A stretch of DNA of 64,000 nt, taken from Burkholderiales bacterium. GTDB taxonomy: Bacteria > Pseudomonadota > Gammaproteobacteria > Burkholderiales > Burkholderiaceae_C. The notes beneath the pieces are model-generated. The model saw only the letters and a list, made by a program, of their open reading frames with translations. It was not told the origin of the DNA and did no database searches. The stretch's first letter is position 1; every line of letters begins with the position of its first letter. Position numbers and translations under genes: made by a program. Of this stretch, positions 45,801-54,162 are shown one piece after another. Location of the stretch: positions 62,001 to 126,000 of the forward strand of contig JADJDV010000002.1 in the NCBI GenBank assembly GCA_016702555.1, read 5' to 3'.

Positions 45801-46468
45801 CGCCACGCCATCCGTTGCGGCCACGCCTGGACGAAGGCGTCGCCGCACTGGGGCTGGTGTTGAGTGAGGGGCAGATGCGCCAGCTGCTGGCCTACCTCGA
45901 TCTGCTCGGCAAATGGAACAAGGTCTACAACCTCACGGCGGTGCGCGATCCGGCCGAGATGTTGACCCACCATGTGCTTGACAGCCTCGCCGTCGTGGCG
46001 CCGCTGTGTCGATATACGCAGGGTACGGCCGTGAAGCTGCTGGATGTCGGCGCGGGCGGCGGCTTGCCGGGGGTCGTCATCGCCATCTGCTGCCCCGAAA
46101 TCGCCGTGACCTGCGTTGATGCGGTGGCCAAGAAGGTGGCATTCATCCAGCAGATCGCTGCATCGCTGGGTCTGCCGAACCTGCGCGGCCTGCACGCCCG
46201 GGTCGAAAGCGTGGCCGACCGTTTTGATGTCGTTACCTCCCGTGCCTTTGCCAGCCTGGGCGATTTCACGGCCTGGTCGGCCCAGGCGCTGGCAGCCGAC
46301 GGTGTCTGGCTCGCGATGAAGGGGCGGCACCCCCAGGAGGAGATCGCGGCGCTCCCGCCGTCCATCGAGATGTTTCACGTGGAACACCTTGACGTGCCCG
46401 GTCTGGATGCCGAGCGCTGTCTGATCTGGATGCGCCCAAGGCTGGCGAATTCAGTTGCCCCGAATTGA
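45797..46468 (+). CDS. rsmG: 16S rRNA (guanine527-N7)-methyltransferase
   Basis: 223 residues. It methylates G527 of 16S rRNA. LLGKWNKVYNLTAVRDPAEM, HVLDSLAV, the SAM site LLDVGAGGGLPGVVIAI and VTSRAFASLGDF are standard RsmG features. It overlaps the mnmG stop by 4 bases (ATGA), as in the usual gidA-gidB pair. A parS site lies within its 3' end at 46371. Confidence 0.96.
   Translation: MTPRHPLRPRLDEGVAALGLVLSEGQMRQLLAYLDLLGKWNKVYNLTAVRDPAEMLTHHVLDSLAVVAPLCRYTQGTAVKLLDVGAGGGLPGVVIAICCPEIAVTCVDAVAKKVAFIQQIAASLGLPNLRGLHARVESVADRFDVVTSRAFASLGDFTAWSAQALAADGVWLAMKGRHPQEEIAALPPSIEMFHVEHLDVPGLDAERCLIWMRPRLANSVAPN
46371..46386. promoter_or_regulatory. parS site 3 (inside rsmG)
   Basis: TGTTTCACGTGGAACA matches the parS consensus at 15 of 16 positions. 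It is the parS site closest to parA. Confidence 0.86.
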
Positions 46469-46469
46469 G

Positions 46470-46901
46470 ATGCCCCAAAGCGATCGATTCACCCGCTCGC
46501 CCACCTTCCGCGTTGCGTTGTGGGCCGGCCTCAGCGCCGGCCCGGTGCTGGCGGTGCTGTGGCCCGTCTTCGTGCGGCTCGAATCCGGCGTATGGCCCGC
46601 ATCGCCCTTGGCGCTGACGCTCGCCATGCTCACGCTGGGCACGCTCACGGGCCTGGGCGCCGCGTTCACCTTGCTGTGGCCGGCGCTCAGCCTGCTCGAT
46701 CTGCGTCCCGGTCCGCGCTTGCGCTGGCTCGCGGCCGGCCTTGGCGCCGCCGTCTGTCTCGTACTGGTCACGCTTTTTGGTCTTTTATCGGGCGTGGAGC
46801 GCCTGGGTTCCCAGTGGCCGTTGTGGCTGCTCCTTACAATGGTCGGGGCGCTGTGTGGGTGGCTGGGTGCGCTGGCCGTTTCCTCGTCGCCGCGCGCCTG
46901 A
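46470..46901 (+). CDS. Hypothetical four-segment membrane protein
   Basis: 143 residues. Four hydrophobic segments (near 17-35, 46-72, 82-103 and 113-135) are separated by short loops, for example LDLRPGPRLRWLAAGLG. The start is the ATG at 46470, only 1 base after the rsmG stop; an in-frame TTG upstream is less likely. There are no recognisable motifs. It lies between rsmG and parA, where many genomes have no gene. The function is unknown. Confidence 0.7.
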   Translation: MPQSDRFTRSPTFRVALWAGLSAGPVLAVLWPVFVRLESGVWPASPLALTLAMLTLGTLTGLGAAFTLLWPALSLLDLRPGPRLRWLAAGLGAAVCLVLVTLFGLLSGVERLGSQWPLWLLLTMVGALCGWLGALAVSSSPRA

Positions 46902-46916
46902 ATTCTCTTGCCACCC

Positions 46917-47531
46917 ATGCCCGCCATCACCGACTACCCCGCCTTCGTTGTCGCCATCATTCTGTTTCTGGCTATTCCCGGGCCCGGCAATCTGGCGCTC
47001 CTGTCCAGCACCGCGCAGGGCCGGGTCGCGGGCGGGCTGGCGTCCACTTTCGGCATCATCGCGGGCGACCAGATTCTGCTGTGGTGCGCGGTGGCCGGGG
47101 TGGCGGCGCTGCTGAAGGCCTATCCGGCGGCCTTCACGGCGGTGCAGTGGCTGGGTGCGGCCTACCTGGCCTATCTGGGTCTGCGCCTGATGCTGGCGCG
47201 ACCGGGGCAGGGTGCGGTGCTCACGCTGAAGCCCGAGCATTTCGCCAAGCAGTCCTTCTTCATCACCTTGCTCAACCCAAAGGCCATCGTGTTCTACATG
47301 GCCTTTTTCCCGCTGTTCATCGACCCCGCGCGTGGGCCGGGCCTGGGTACCTTCGCCGCCATGGCGCTCACCATTGCCGTGCTGACCTTTCTGTACGGCC
47401 TGGTGGCGACGCTGCTGGCGCATTACCTGGCCGAACGGGTGCGCTCCAGCCCGCGCATGTCCGGCACGCTCAGCAAGCTGGCCGGGTTCGCCCTGGTCGG
47501 CTTCGGGGTCAAGCTGGCGATCAGCAAGTAG
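46917..47531 (+). CDS. LysE family amino-acid exporter
   Basis: 204 residues with six hydrophobic segments. The N-terminal AIPGPGNLALLSSTAQGRVAGG is the LysE/RhtB signature. KQSFFITLLNPKAIVFYMAFFPLFI contains the conserved NPK. It exports amino acids or homoserine-type compounds; the substrate is unknown. It starts 15 bases after the preceding membrane-protein stop and 14 bases separate its stop from parA, so it is likely in one transcript. Confidence 0.9.
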   Translation: MPAITDYPAFVVAIILFLAIPGPGNLALLSSTAQGRVAGGLASTFGIIAGDQILLWCAVAGVAALLKAYPAAFTAVQWLGAAYLAYLGLRLMLARPGQGAVLTLKPEHFAKQSFFITLLNPKAIVFYMAFFPLFIDPARGPGLGTFAAMALTIAVLTFLYGLVATLLAHYLAERVRSSPRMSGTLSKLAGFALVGFGVKLAISK

Positions 47532-47545
47532 GGCGGCTTCACCTC

Positions 47546-48331
47546 ATGGCACAAATATTCTGCATCGCCAACCAGAAGGGCGGCGTCGGCAAGACGACCA
47601 CCAGCGTCAATCTGGCCGCGGGCCTGGCCCGAATCGGCCAGCGCGTGCTGCTGGTCGACCTGGATCCCCAGGGCAACGCCACCATGGGTTCGGGCGTCGA
47701 CAAGCGGGCGCTCGCGCTGTCGGTGTACGAGGTGCTGCTGGAATCCGCCAGCATCGCCGAGGCGGCGGTCGTGCCCGACAAGTTGCGGGAGGCCGGCGCC
47801 GGCTACGCCGTGCTGGGCGCCAACCGTGAACTGGCCGGCGCCGAGATCGAACTGGTCGGCGAAGAGCGGCGCGAGCGCCGCCTGCGCGAGGCGCTCGCGC
47901 CCGTGCTGGCCGATTACGACTTCATCCTGATCGACTGCCCGCCCAGCCTGGGGCTGCTCACGCTCAATGGCCTGTGCGCGGCGCAGGGCGTGATCGTGCC
48001 CATGCAGTGCGAGTACTTCGCGCTGGAAGGGCTGGCCGATCTGGTCAAGACCATCAAGCAGGTGCACGCCAACCTGAACCGCGAACTGCGCCTGATCGGC
48101 CTGCTGCGCGTGATGTTCGACCCGCGCATCACGCTGCAGCAGCAGGTCAGCGAGCAATTGAAGAGCCACTACGGCTCCAAGGTGTTCGACACCCTCATCC
48201 CGCGCAACGTGCGGCTGGCCGAGGCGCCCAGCTTCGGCTTGCCCGGTGTGGTGTTCGACCCGTCGGCCAAGGGCAGCCAGGCCTTCATCGCCTTCGCGCG
48301 CGAACTGGTCGAGCGCGGCATGCAGGGCTGA
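47546..48331 (+). CDS. parA: Chromosome-partitioning ATPase ParA (Soj-like)
   Basis: 261 residues. It is a deviant Walker ATPase of the ParA/Soj type. The P-loop is NQKGGVGKTTTSVNLAAGLA near residue 9, switch I follows in DLDPQGNATMGSGVD, and Walker B is FILIDCPPSLGLLTLN. Short N-termini without an HTH fit chromosomal ParA. It separates origins together with ParB and parS. Unusually, parB lies 3.0 kb further on rather than adjacent. Confidence 0.97.
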   Translation: MAQIFCIANQKGGVGKTTTSVNLAAGLARIGQRVLLVDLDPQGNATMGSGVDKRALALSVYEVLLESASIAEAAVVPDKLREAGAGYAVLGANRELAGAEIELVGEERRERRLREALAPVLADYDFILIDCPPSLGLLTLNGLCAAQGVIVPMQCEYFALEGLADLVKTIKQVHANLNRELRLIGLLRVMFDPRITLQQQVSEQLKSHYGSKVFDTLIPRNVRLAEAPSFGLPGVVFDPSAKGSQAFIAFARELVERGMQG

Positions 48332-48388
48332 TGCGCGCGTCCGGTGGGCTGCCAGCGGCATCAGTTGCTATTGTTTAGATAGCGATCA

Positions 48389-48943
48389 ATGACGTTGCGC
48401 GAGGTTCTCATCCTGCCCGGCTGGCTGAGCAGCGGTCCCGGTCATTGGCAGACCCGCTGGGAGCATCTGCACGGCCACACCCGCGTCGAGCAGCACGACT
48501 GGCAGCGGCCCTTGCGCGGCGACTGGAGCGCGCGGCTGGAGGAGAGGGTGCTGGCGCAGCCCGGCCCGGTGCTGCTGGCCGCCCACAGCCTGGGCTGCCT
48601 GCTCACGGCGTGGTGGGCCGCGCATTCACGCCACACCGACCGCGTGGCCGGTGCGCTGCTGGTGGCGCCGCCCGAGATCGAACGCGAGGACTTGCGCCAG
48701 CAGATCCCAGGCTGGGCGCCGCCCGCGCGCCAGCGCCTGCCGTTTCGCAGCATCGTCGTCGCCAGCAGCGACGACCCTTATGGCCGGCTCGAGTACGCCA
48801 GCCGGCTCGCGGCCGACTGGGGCGCGGCCTTCTACAGCGTGGGTCCGCGCGGGCACCTCAACGCCGATTCCGGCCTGGGCGACTGGTCCGAAGGGCACGC
48901 CTTGCTGCAATCCCTCGTGGATGCAGGCGTGCCCGGTGCGTGA
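48389..48943 (+). CDS. RBBP9/YdeN-type serine hydrolase
   Basis: 184 residues. The start MTLREVLILPGWLSSGPGHWQTRWE is typical of the family. The nucleophile elbow is LLAAHSLGCLLTAWWAA near residue 66, the Asp lies in SDDPYGRLEYA, and the His in GPRGHLNADSGLGDWSEG. The substrate is unknown. It lies between parA and parB. Just before its start, TTGCTATTGTTTAGATAGCG looks like a short degenerate member of the GATAGC repeat family. Confidence 0.88.
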   Translation: MTLREVLILPGWLSSGPGHWQTRWEHLHGHTRVEQHDWQRPLRGDWSARLEERVLAQPGPVLLAAHSLGCLLTAWWAAHSRHTDRVAGALLVAPPEIEREDLRQQIPGWAPPARQRLPFRSIVVASSDDPYGRLEYASRLAADWGAAFYSVGPRGHLNADSGLGDWSEGHALLQSLVDAGVPGA

Positions 48944-48977
48944 CGCCGCTCCGCGTGAAAACGACGCTCAGATCAGG

Positions 48978-49457
48978 TCACCCCGGAATATCCGGCTCCA
49001 CCAGCCGCGCCAGCTGCTGCAGCGATTCCTGCCAGCCCAGGTAGCACATTTCCAGCGGGATCGCCTCGGGAATGCCCGCCTGCACCACCGACAGCTCGGT
49101 GCCGCACGACACCGCGTCGAGCGACACCGTCACCTCCATCACGCCCGGCAGCTCCGGGTCGTCGAAGCGGTCGGTGTAGCGCAACCGGCGGCCCGGCTGC
49201 AGTTCCAGATACTCGCCGCCAAACGAGTGCGTCTGGCCGGTCGTGAAGTTGCGAAACGACATGCGGAAGCCGCCGCCGACCCGGGCGTCCAGATGGTGCA
49301 CGGTGCAGGTGAAGCCGTGCGGCGGCAGCCACTTGGCCAGTGCCTCGGCCTCGGTGAAGGCGCGAAACAGCTTGTCGGGCGCCGCGCGGATGACGCGGTG
49401 CAGGCGAACGGCGCGGGCGGTCACGATGGGGCCACTCCAACTTTTGCTATCGATCAT
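48978..49457 (-). CDS. SRPBCC / AHSA1-like protein
   Basis: 159 residues if started at the ATG at 49457 (MIDSKSWSGPIVTARAVRLHR); an upstream in-frame start at 49490 would overlap the next gene. The START-like fold signature is HRVIRAAPDKLFRAFTEAEALAKWLPP, with GGGFRMSFRNF and ETVS-type strands, and the end LEMCYLGWQESLQQLARLVEP. It probably binds a small hydrophobic ligand. The function is unknown. Confidence 0.82.
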   Translation of the reverse strand: MIDSKSWSGPIVTARAVRLHRVIRAAPDKLFRAFTEAEALAKWLPPHGFTCTVHHLDARVGGGFRMSFRNFTTGQTHSFGGEYLELQPGRRLRYTDRFDDPELPGVMEVTVSLDAVSCGTELSVVQAGIPEAIPLEMCYLGWQESLQQLARLVEPDIPG

Positions 49458-49473
49458 GCCAGTGAAGGGGCCG

Positions 49474-49848
49474 CTACCAGAACCCGTCATCGGTGCGCGC
49501 CGCCACCGCCTGCACGCGCCAGTCGGCGATGCGACGGATCAGCGCCGCGGGAAAGGGCGCGTTGTAGGGCACTTTGAGGAAGTTCTTGGTGGTCGGGTGG
49601 TCGGCCAGCTCGGTGTGGAAATGCGCCAGCGCCTCGGCCGAGGGCGCGAAGCTCAGGTGCGCCTTGTGGGCCGAGAACGAGAACACGAAGCGCGGCTCGA
49701 CGAAAAACGGCTGGCCCCACTTGAGGGTCTGCTCCGCCCGGGGCGCCGCGCGCTGCAGCAAGGCGTGCAGGCGGCGCAGGTGCGGCTGGCCGGCCGGTGG
49801 CGCGGCGGCGATGTATTCGGCGATGGTGGCAGGGCGGTGGGCGGGCAT
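49474..49848 (-). CDS. DUF1801 family protein (YdhG/iron-chaperone-like)
   Basis: 124 residues. IAEYIAAAPPAGQPHLRRLHALLQRAAP, TLKWGQPFF and HKAHLSFAPSAEAL, followed by DHPTTKNFLKVPYNAPFP, are characteristic of DUF1801, which includes Fra-type frataxin-like iron proteins. A metal role here is not shown. It lies 17 bases before the SRPBCC start on the same strand, probably in one operon. Confidence 0.83.
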   Translation of the reverse strand: MPAHRPATIAEYIAAAPPAGQPHLRRLHALLQRAAPRAEQTLKWGQPFFVEPRFVFSFSAHKAHLSFAPSAEALAHFHTELADHPTTKNFLKVPYNAPFPAALIRRIADWRVQAVAARTDDGFW

Positions 49849-49957
49849 GGGTTTTCTTGCGCGTCAGCACGATATCGCTTCTGTTTTTATAGCATGCTTT
49901 CTTTGTGATATGCCGCGCAAGCGCGATGTTATCCCGTGATCTCGGGAGCGATGTCGC

Positions 49958-51148
49958 TCAGTCCGCCCGCACCGCCGGCACGCAGGGGCTGAACAGCGCC
50001 GCCAGCGCCATCGCCGCCGCCGCGCCCAGCAGCGCGGCCGACCAGCCCCATTGCTGCGCCAGCACGCCGCCCAGCCACATGCCGGCGCCCAGGCCCAGCA
50101 TCAGCAGCGTGGTGCTCCAGGTGAAGGCCTCGGTCACGCTGGCGCTGGGCGCCAGCGCGCCCAGTTGCAGCGATAGTGCGGTGATCAGCGGCCCGAAGGC
50201 CAGGCCGGTGAACAGGCAGGCCAGCGCGAACAGCGCGACCGAGGGCGCCAGCGCCATCGCCGTGCTGCCCACCGCCAGCCACAGCACGGCCAGCAGAATC
50301 TGCCGGTTCAGGGGCGGCGCCCAGCGCCGCGTGCCGTACACCAACCCGGCGATCGCCGACGGAATGCTGAGCGCCGCATAGAACAGGCCGACCAGGCTGG
50401 CGTCGCCCTGTGCCGTGGCAAACGCCGGCACGGCGATCTCGTTCAGGCCAAAGCCGATGGCCACCATCAGCGTCAGCAGCAGCGAACGGCGCACGCCCAT
50501 CACGCGCAAGGGCCCAAGCCAGTGGCGCTCGGCCTTGCGCTCCACCTCGCCCCAGCGCGCCAGCGCGCCCGAGCGCGCGAACCACGGCACGCCGACGGCG
50601 ACGAAGCCGGCCGCCAGCAGCACCGCGTGCGCCGCCGAGCCGGCCAGCAGCGCCAGGCTGACCAGCAGCGGCCCGAGGATGAAGCAGCTTTCCACCACCA
50701 CCGATTCCACCGCAAAGGCCGACTGCCGCTGCGACGCCGTCATCTCCGCCTTGCGGAACATGGCGCGCAGGATGGTGGACACCGGCGGAAAGAACAGCCC
50801 GGCCAGGAAGGCGCTGGCCAGCAGCCAGGGCAGCCCCAACCCACGGTGCGCCGCCAGCACCACCAGCAGCAAGGCGAACGTGTGCCCGGCGGCGAGCGGC
50901 AGCACGATGCCGCGCGGCCCGCGCAGATCGATGATGCGGCCCACCAGCGGCGCCTGCAGCGCCAGCGCCGCGAGGTACGCGCCCGACACCCAGCCGGCGC
51001 GCGCGAACGAGCCGGTGCTGCCCTGCACCAGCAGCGTCAGCCCGAGCGCGTTCATGCCGATCGGCAGCCGCGGCAGCGCCGAACTGAGCACGATGCGGCG
51101 CAACTCGCGGTCGGCGAACAGGCTGCGGTAGGACGAGAGGTCGAGCAT
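49958..51148 (-). CDS. MFS transporter
   Basis: 396 residues with about twelve hydrophobic segments. LFADRELRRIVLSSALPRLPIGMNALGLTLLV opens the fold, and the loop between segments 2 and 3 carries GRIIDLRGPRG. The start at 51148 (MLDLSSYRSLFADREL) is preferred to longer upstream readings, which are GC artefacts overlapping the parB leader. The substrate is unknown. It is divergent from parB, with 187 bases between starts. Confidence 0.85.
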   Translation of the reverse strand: MLDLSSYRSLFADRELRRIVLSSALPRLPIGMNALGLTLLVQGSTGSFARAGWVSGAYLAALALQAPLVGRIIDLRGPRGIVLPLAAGHTFALLLVVLAAHRGLGLPWLLASAFLAGLFFPPVSTILRAMFRKAEMTASQRQSAFAVESVVVESCFILGPLLVSLALLAGSAAHAVLLAAGFVAVGVPWFARSGALARWGEVERKAERHWLGPLRVMGVRRSLLLTLMVAIGFGLNEIAVPAFATAQGDASLVGLFYAALSIPSAIAGLVYGTRRWAPPLNRQILLAVLWLAVGSTAMALAPSVALFALACLFTGLAFGPLITALSLQLGALAPSASVTEAFTWSTTLLMLGLGAGMWLGGVLAQQWGWSAALLGAAAAMALAALFSPCVPAVRAD

Positions 51149-51335
51149 GAAGGCGGGTGGATTGTAGAAATCTGATGTGACCGAGCTGCCGTGGCAGCAT
51201 GGCGCGTGGGCGCTGTGCATTCGTCGCCACGCGAATCCGGTGATCACCGCGACCAAGGCGAAGTCCGTCATCCCGGATACTCGGGCATCCGCCGAGGCCG
51301 CGCGCCGGCCCCGGCGCCATCCCAAAGGACAAGCC

Positions 51336-52328
51336 ATGGTCACCAGAAAACCCAAAGGCCTCGGTCGCGGACTCGACGCGCTGCTGGGCCCTTCGTCCGC
51401 CAGCCCGGCAGAGGGCGGCGCGCCCGCCACGCCCGCCGGCACGCCGATGATGCTGGCGCTGGACGTGCTGGTGCCCGGCCAGTACCAGCCGCGCACGCGC
51501 ATGGACGAGGGCGCGCTGTACGAGCTGGCCGAGAGCATCAAGGCGCAGGGCATCATGCAGCCGATCCTGGTTCGGCGCATAAGCGCCGAACCAGGGCGGT
51601 TGCGCCGACATGACGAGTCGCAGGGGCCCTCCCCTGCGACCGCTGGCGCGGCTTCAGAAGCCGCTTACGAGATCATCGCCGGCGAACGGCGCTTTCGCGC
51701 CGCCCGCCTGGCCGGCCTGAGCGAGGTGCCGGTGCTGCTGCGCGAGGTGCCCGACGAGGCCGCCGCCGCGATGGCGCTGATCGAGAACATTCAGCGCGAG
51801 GACCTGAACCCGCTGGAGGAGGCCCAGGGCCTGAAACGCCTGCTCGACGAATTCGGCCTGACGCACGAGCAGGCGGCGCAGGCGGTCGGCCGCAGCCGCA
51901 GCGCCGCCAGCAACCTGCTGCGCCTGCTGCAGTTGAGTGAGCCGGTGCAGACCATGCTGATGGCCGGCGACATCGACATGGGCCACGCGCGCGCGCTGCT
52001 GGCGCTGGAGGGCGCGGCGCAGATCACGGCGGCCAACCAGGTGGCGGCGCGCAAGCTGTCGGTGCGTGAGGCCGAGGCCCTGGTCAAGCGCCTCAACGCC
52101 GAGTTCAACCTGACGGCGCCGCGCAAGCCGGGCGGCGAGCGTGGCAAGTCGGGCGACATGCTGCGCGTCGAGGAAGAGCTGTCCGACCTGCTGCTGGCGC
52201 AGGTCGAGGTGCGCGTCAAGAAACAGCTCAAGCGCCACGGCCGGCTGGAGCCCAGCGGCGAGCTGGCGATCCAGTTCGCCTCGCTCGACGAGTTGAACGG
52301 CCTGATCGAACGCCTGCGCGGGCAGTAG
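51336..52328 (+). CDS. parB: Chromosome-partitioning CTPase/DNA-binding protein ParB
   Basis: 330 residues. It loads onto parS and slides as a CTP clamp. N-terminal KPKGLGRGLDALLG, the ParB box LVPGQYQPRTRMDEGALYELAESIKAQGIMQPILVR, then YEIIAGERRFRAARLAGL, which is the arginine patch GERRFRA, IENIQREDLNPLEEA and the HTH LTHEQAAQAVGRSRSAASNLLRLL are all present. Residues about 78-110, between QPILVRR and YEIIAGERR, are an insertion encoded by three perfect hairpins; in other ParB proteins those blocks are nearly adjacent. It has AAAGGACAAGCC before the ATG. Confidence 0.96.
   Translation: MVTRKPKGLGRGLDALLGPSSASPAEGGAPATPAGTPMMLALDVLVPGQYQPRTRMDEGALYELAESIKAQGIMQPILVRRISAEPGRLRRHDESQGPSPATAGAASEAAYEIIAGERRFRAARLAGLSEVPVLLREVPDEAAAAMALIENIQREDLNPLEEAQGLKRLLDEFGLTHEQAAQAVGRSRSAASNLLRLLQLSEPVQTMLMAGDIDMGHARALLALEGAAQITAANQVAARKLSVREAEALVKRLNAEFNLTAPRKPGGERGKSGDMLRVEEELSDLLLAQVEVRVKKQLKRHGRLEPSGELAIQFASLDELNGLIERLRGQ
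51566..51664. repeat. Three consecutive perfect hairpins inserted in parB
   Basis: Hairpin 1 at 51566-51595 has a 13-bp stem (CCTGGTTCGGCGC) and a 4-base ATAA loop. Hairpin 2 at 51617-51640 has a 10-bp stem (GTCGCAGGGG) with a CCCT loop. Hairpin 3 at 51648-51664 has an 8-bp stem (GCGGCTTC). The block is a multiple of three overall and stays in frame with ParB. It resembles a REP-type mobile palindrome but is a different family from those in putA and copA. Confidence 0.85.
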
Positions 52329-52462
52329 GCCAGCGCGCGCTCGCCCCGATGTTTGTTACAAGTCCGTGTTACAAAGAGGGCTGGTGAACTGGCGCCAAGC
52401 GGGCGCGCGGCGGTGTAAGCTGCGGCGCCTGAGTTTCAGACCCGCCAGCCCGCAGCGACACG

Positions 52463-53212
52463 ATGCGCTTCAAGCACCCCTTACCCTCCCGCCTGCCCGG
52501 CGTTCGCGTCGGCGCGCGCGTCGTGCGTGACATCGGACTCGACGCTGGCCCGCGGCTGGCGGTGCAGGCGGCGCGCGCCAGCGTCGCGCGCATGCGCCGT
52601 GCGATGGACCGCGCGGTCGCGCAGTCGCCGCAGTCGCTGTTTCTGCGCGAGCTGATGGCGCAGCCCGGCAGCGTCGGCGCGATCTGCGCCAGCTCACCGC
52701 GCCTGGCCACGCGCATGGCCGAGCAGGTCGATCCGGCAACACACGGCCTGGTGGTCGAGTTGGGCGGCGGCACGGGGGTCATTTCGTCGGCGCTGCTGGC
52801 GCGCGGCGTGGCGCCCGAGCGCCTGGTCATCATTGAGCAGTCCGATGCGCTGGCGGCGCTGCTGCGGCGCCGCTTTCCGCTGGTGCGCGTGATCCACGGC
52901 GATGCCGCCGAACTGGCGCAACTGCAGATTCAGGGCCTGCTGCCGCTGGATGCGGCGGGCGCACCGCTGCCCATCGATTACATCGTCTCCGGGCTGCCGT
53001 TGCTGTCGATCCCGCTGCCGGTGCGCCAGCGTATCCTGCAGGCCGGCGCGCTGATGTTGGCGCCGCAGGGCCGTCTGGTGCAATTCACCTATGCCCTGCG
53101 CGGCCCCTCGCCCTGGCAGATTGGCGGCCTGGTGCGCCTGCGCAGCGAGCGCGTGATCGCCAACCTGCCGCCGGCGCGCATCGACGTGCTCGGCCACGCT
53201 GCAGCCGGCTGA
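52463..53212 (+). CDS. Class I SAM-dependent methyltransferase (phospholipid N-methyltransferase-like)
   Basis: 249 residues. An N-terminal basic stretch is followed by FLRELMAQPGSVGAICASSPRLATRMA, then the SAM-binding loop LVVELGGGTGVISSALLARG near residue 95 and IIEQSDALAALLRRRFP. The block PIDYIVSGLPLLSIPL with GLP is typical of PmtA-like enzymes that methylate phosphatidylethanolamine. That substrate is suggested by similarity of pattern only. Confidence 0.8.
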   Translation: MRFKHPLPSRLPGVRVGARVVRDIGLDAGPRLAVQAARASVARMRRAMDRAVAQSPQSLFLRELMAQPGSVGAICASSPRLATRMAEQVDPATHGLVVELGGGTGVISSALLARGVAPERLVIIEQSDALAALLRRRFPLVRVIHGDAAELAQLQIQGLLPLDAAGAPLPIDYIVSGLPLLSIPLPVRQRILQAGALMLAPQGRLVQFTYALRGPSPWQIGGLVRLRSERVIANLPPARIDVLGHAAAG

Positions 53213-53225
53213 CTGCCTCTGCTTT

Positions 53226-54146
53226 TCAGGCGTCACCGCCGGCGCGAGCCGCCGCGCGGCGACCCAGGCCGGGCTTCAGCAACCCTGTCGACAGCGCCGT
53301 GCCCAGCACGATCACCGCGCCGCAGAACAGCATCCAGCCGGTGACCTCTTCGCTCAGTACCATGGCGCCATAGACCACGGCGAACACCGGCACCAGGAAG
53401 GTGACGGCGAGTGCGCGCGCCGGCCCGGCGTGCTCGATCAGGCGGAAGTACAGGATGTAGGCCAGCCCGGTGCACAACACCGCCAGCCCCACCGCCGCCG
53501 CCCAGGTGCTGGCTTGCGGCGCCTGGGCCGGCCAGAGCCACCAGGTCGGCAGCGCCAGTGCCAGCGTGGCGCCGATCTGGCTGCCGGTGGCGGTGGCCAG
53601 CGGCGGCACGCCGACCAGAAAGCGCTTGGTGTAGCTGGCCGCCAGCCCGTAGAAGACCACTGCCACCACGCAGGCCAGCAGGGCCCAGCCGCTGCCGCCG
53701 GGCTTGAAGCTGGCCTGGTCCCACGCCAGCAGGCCGACGCCGGCAAAGCCGATCAGCAGGCCGGCGCTGCGGGCGCGGGTAAGCCGCTCGTTCAGCCAGA
53801 CCCAGGCGATCAGCGCGCCCAGCATGGGCGCCGCCGCGTTCAGGATGGCCGCCATGCCGGTGGTGATCGACAGCACGGCCCAGGAATACAGCGCGAACGG
53901 TATCGCCGAGTTCAGCACGCCGACCATCAGGATCGGCCGGCGATGCCGCCACAGCGCCGGCCCCTGCCCGCGCCAGATCAGGATCGGCAGCAGGCACAGC
54001 GCCGCCAGGCCGACGCGCAGGCCGGCGGTCGGCAGCGGGCCGATCTCGACCGCGATCACGCGCATGAACAGGAAGGACGCGCCCCACAGCGCCGACAGCA
54101 GCACGAAGTCGGCCAGCCACGGCTTGCCGCTGCCGCCGGCTTGCAC
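53226..54146 (-). CDS. EamA-family (DMT) transporter
   Basis: 306 residues with ten hydrophobic segments in two five-helix repeats; the repeats start at LLSALWGASFLFMRVIAVEIG and LLACVVAVVFYGLAASYTKRF. The apparent start is GTG at 54146. RhaT/EamA members export metabolites or drugs; no substrate is assigned. The start lies just after the ogt stop on the same strand, with a short overlap of control regions. Confidence 0.86.
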   Translation of the reverse strand: MQAGGSGKPWLADFVLLSALWGASFLFMRVIAVEIGPLPTAGLRVGLAALCLLPILIWRGQGPALWRHRRPILMVGVLNSAIPFALYSWAVLSITTGMAAILNAAAPMLGALIAWVWLNERLTRARSAGLLIGFAGVGLLAWDQASFKPGGSGWALLACVVAVVFYGLAASYTKRFLVGVPPLATATGSQIGATLALALPTWWLWPAQAPQASTWAAAVGLAVLCTGLAYILYFRLIEHAGPARALAVTFLVPVFAVVYGAMVLSEEVTGWMLFCGAVIVLGTALSTGLLKPGLGRRAAARAGGDA

Positions 54147-54162
54147 GCGGTCGCCGCCGTGC

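Noticed and set aside
49870..49957. Small gene or repeat in the AT-richer stretch between DUF1801 and the MFS gene
   Set aside because: Only short hexamer similarities to the GATAGC repeat. No frame or structure is convincing.
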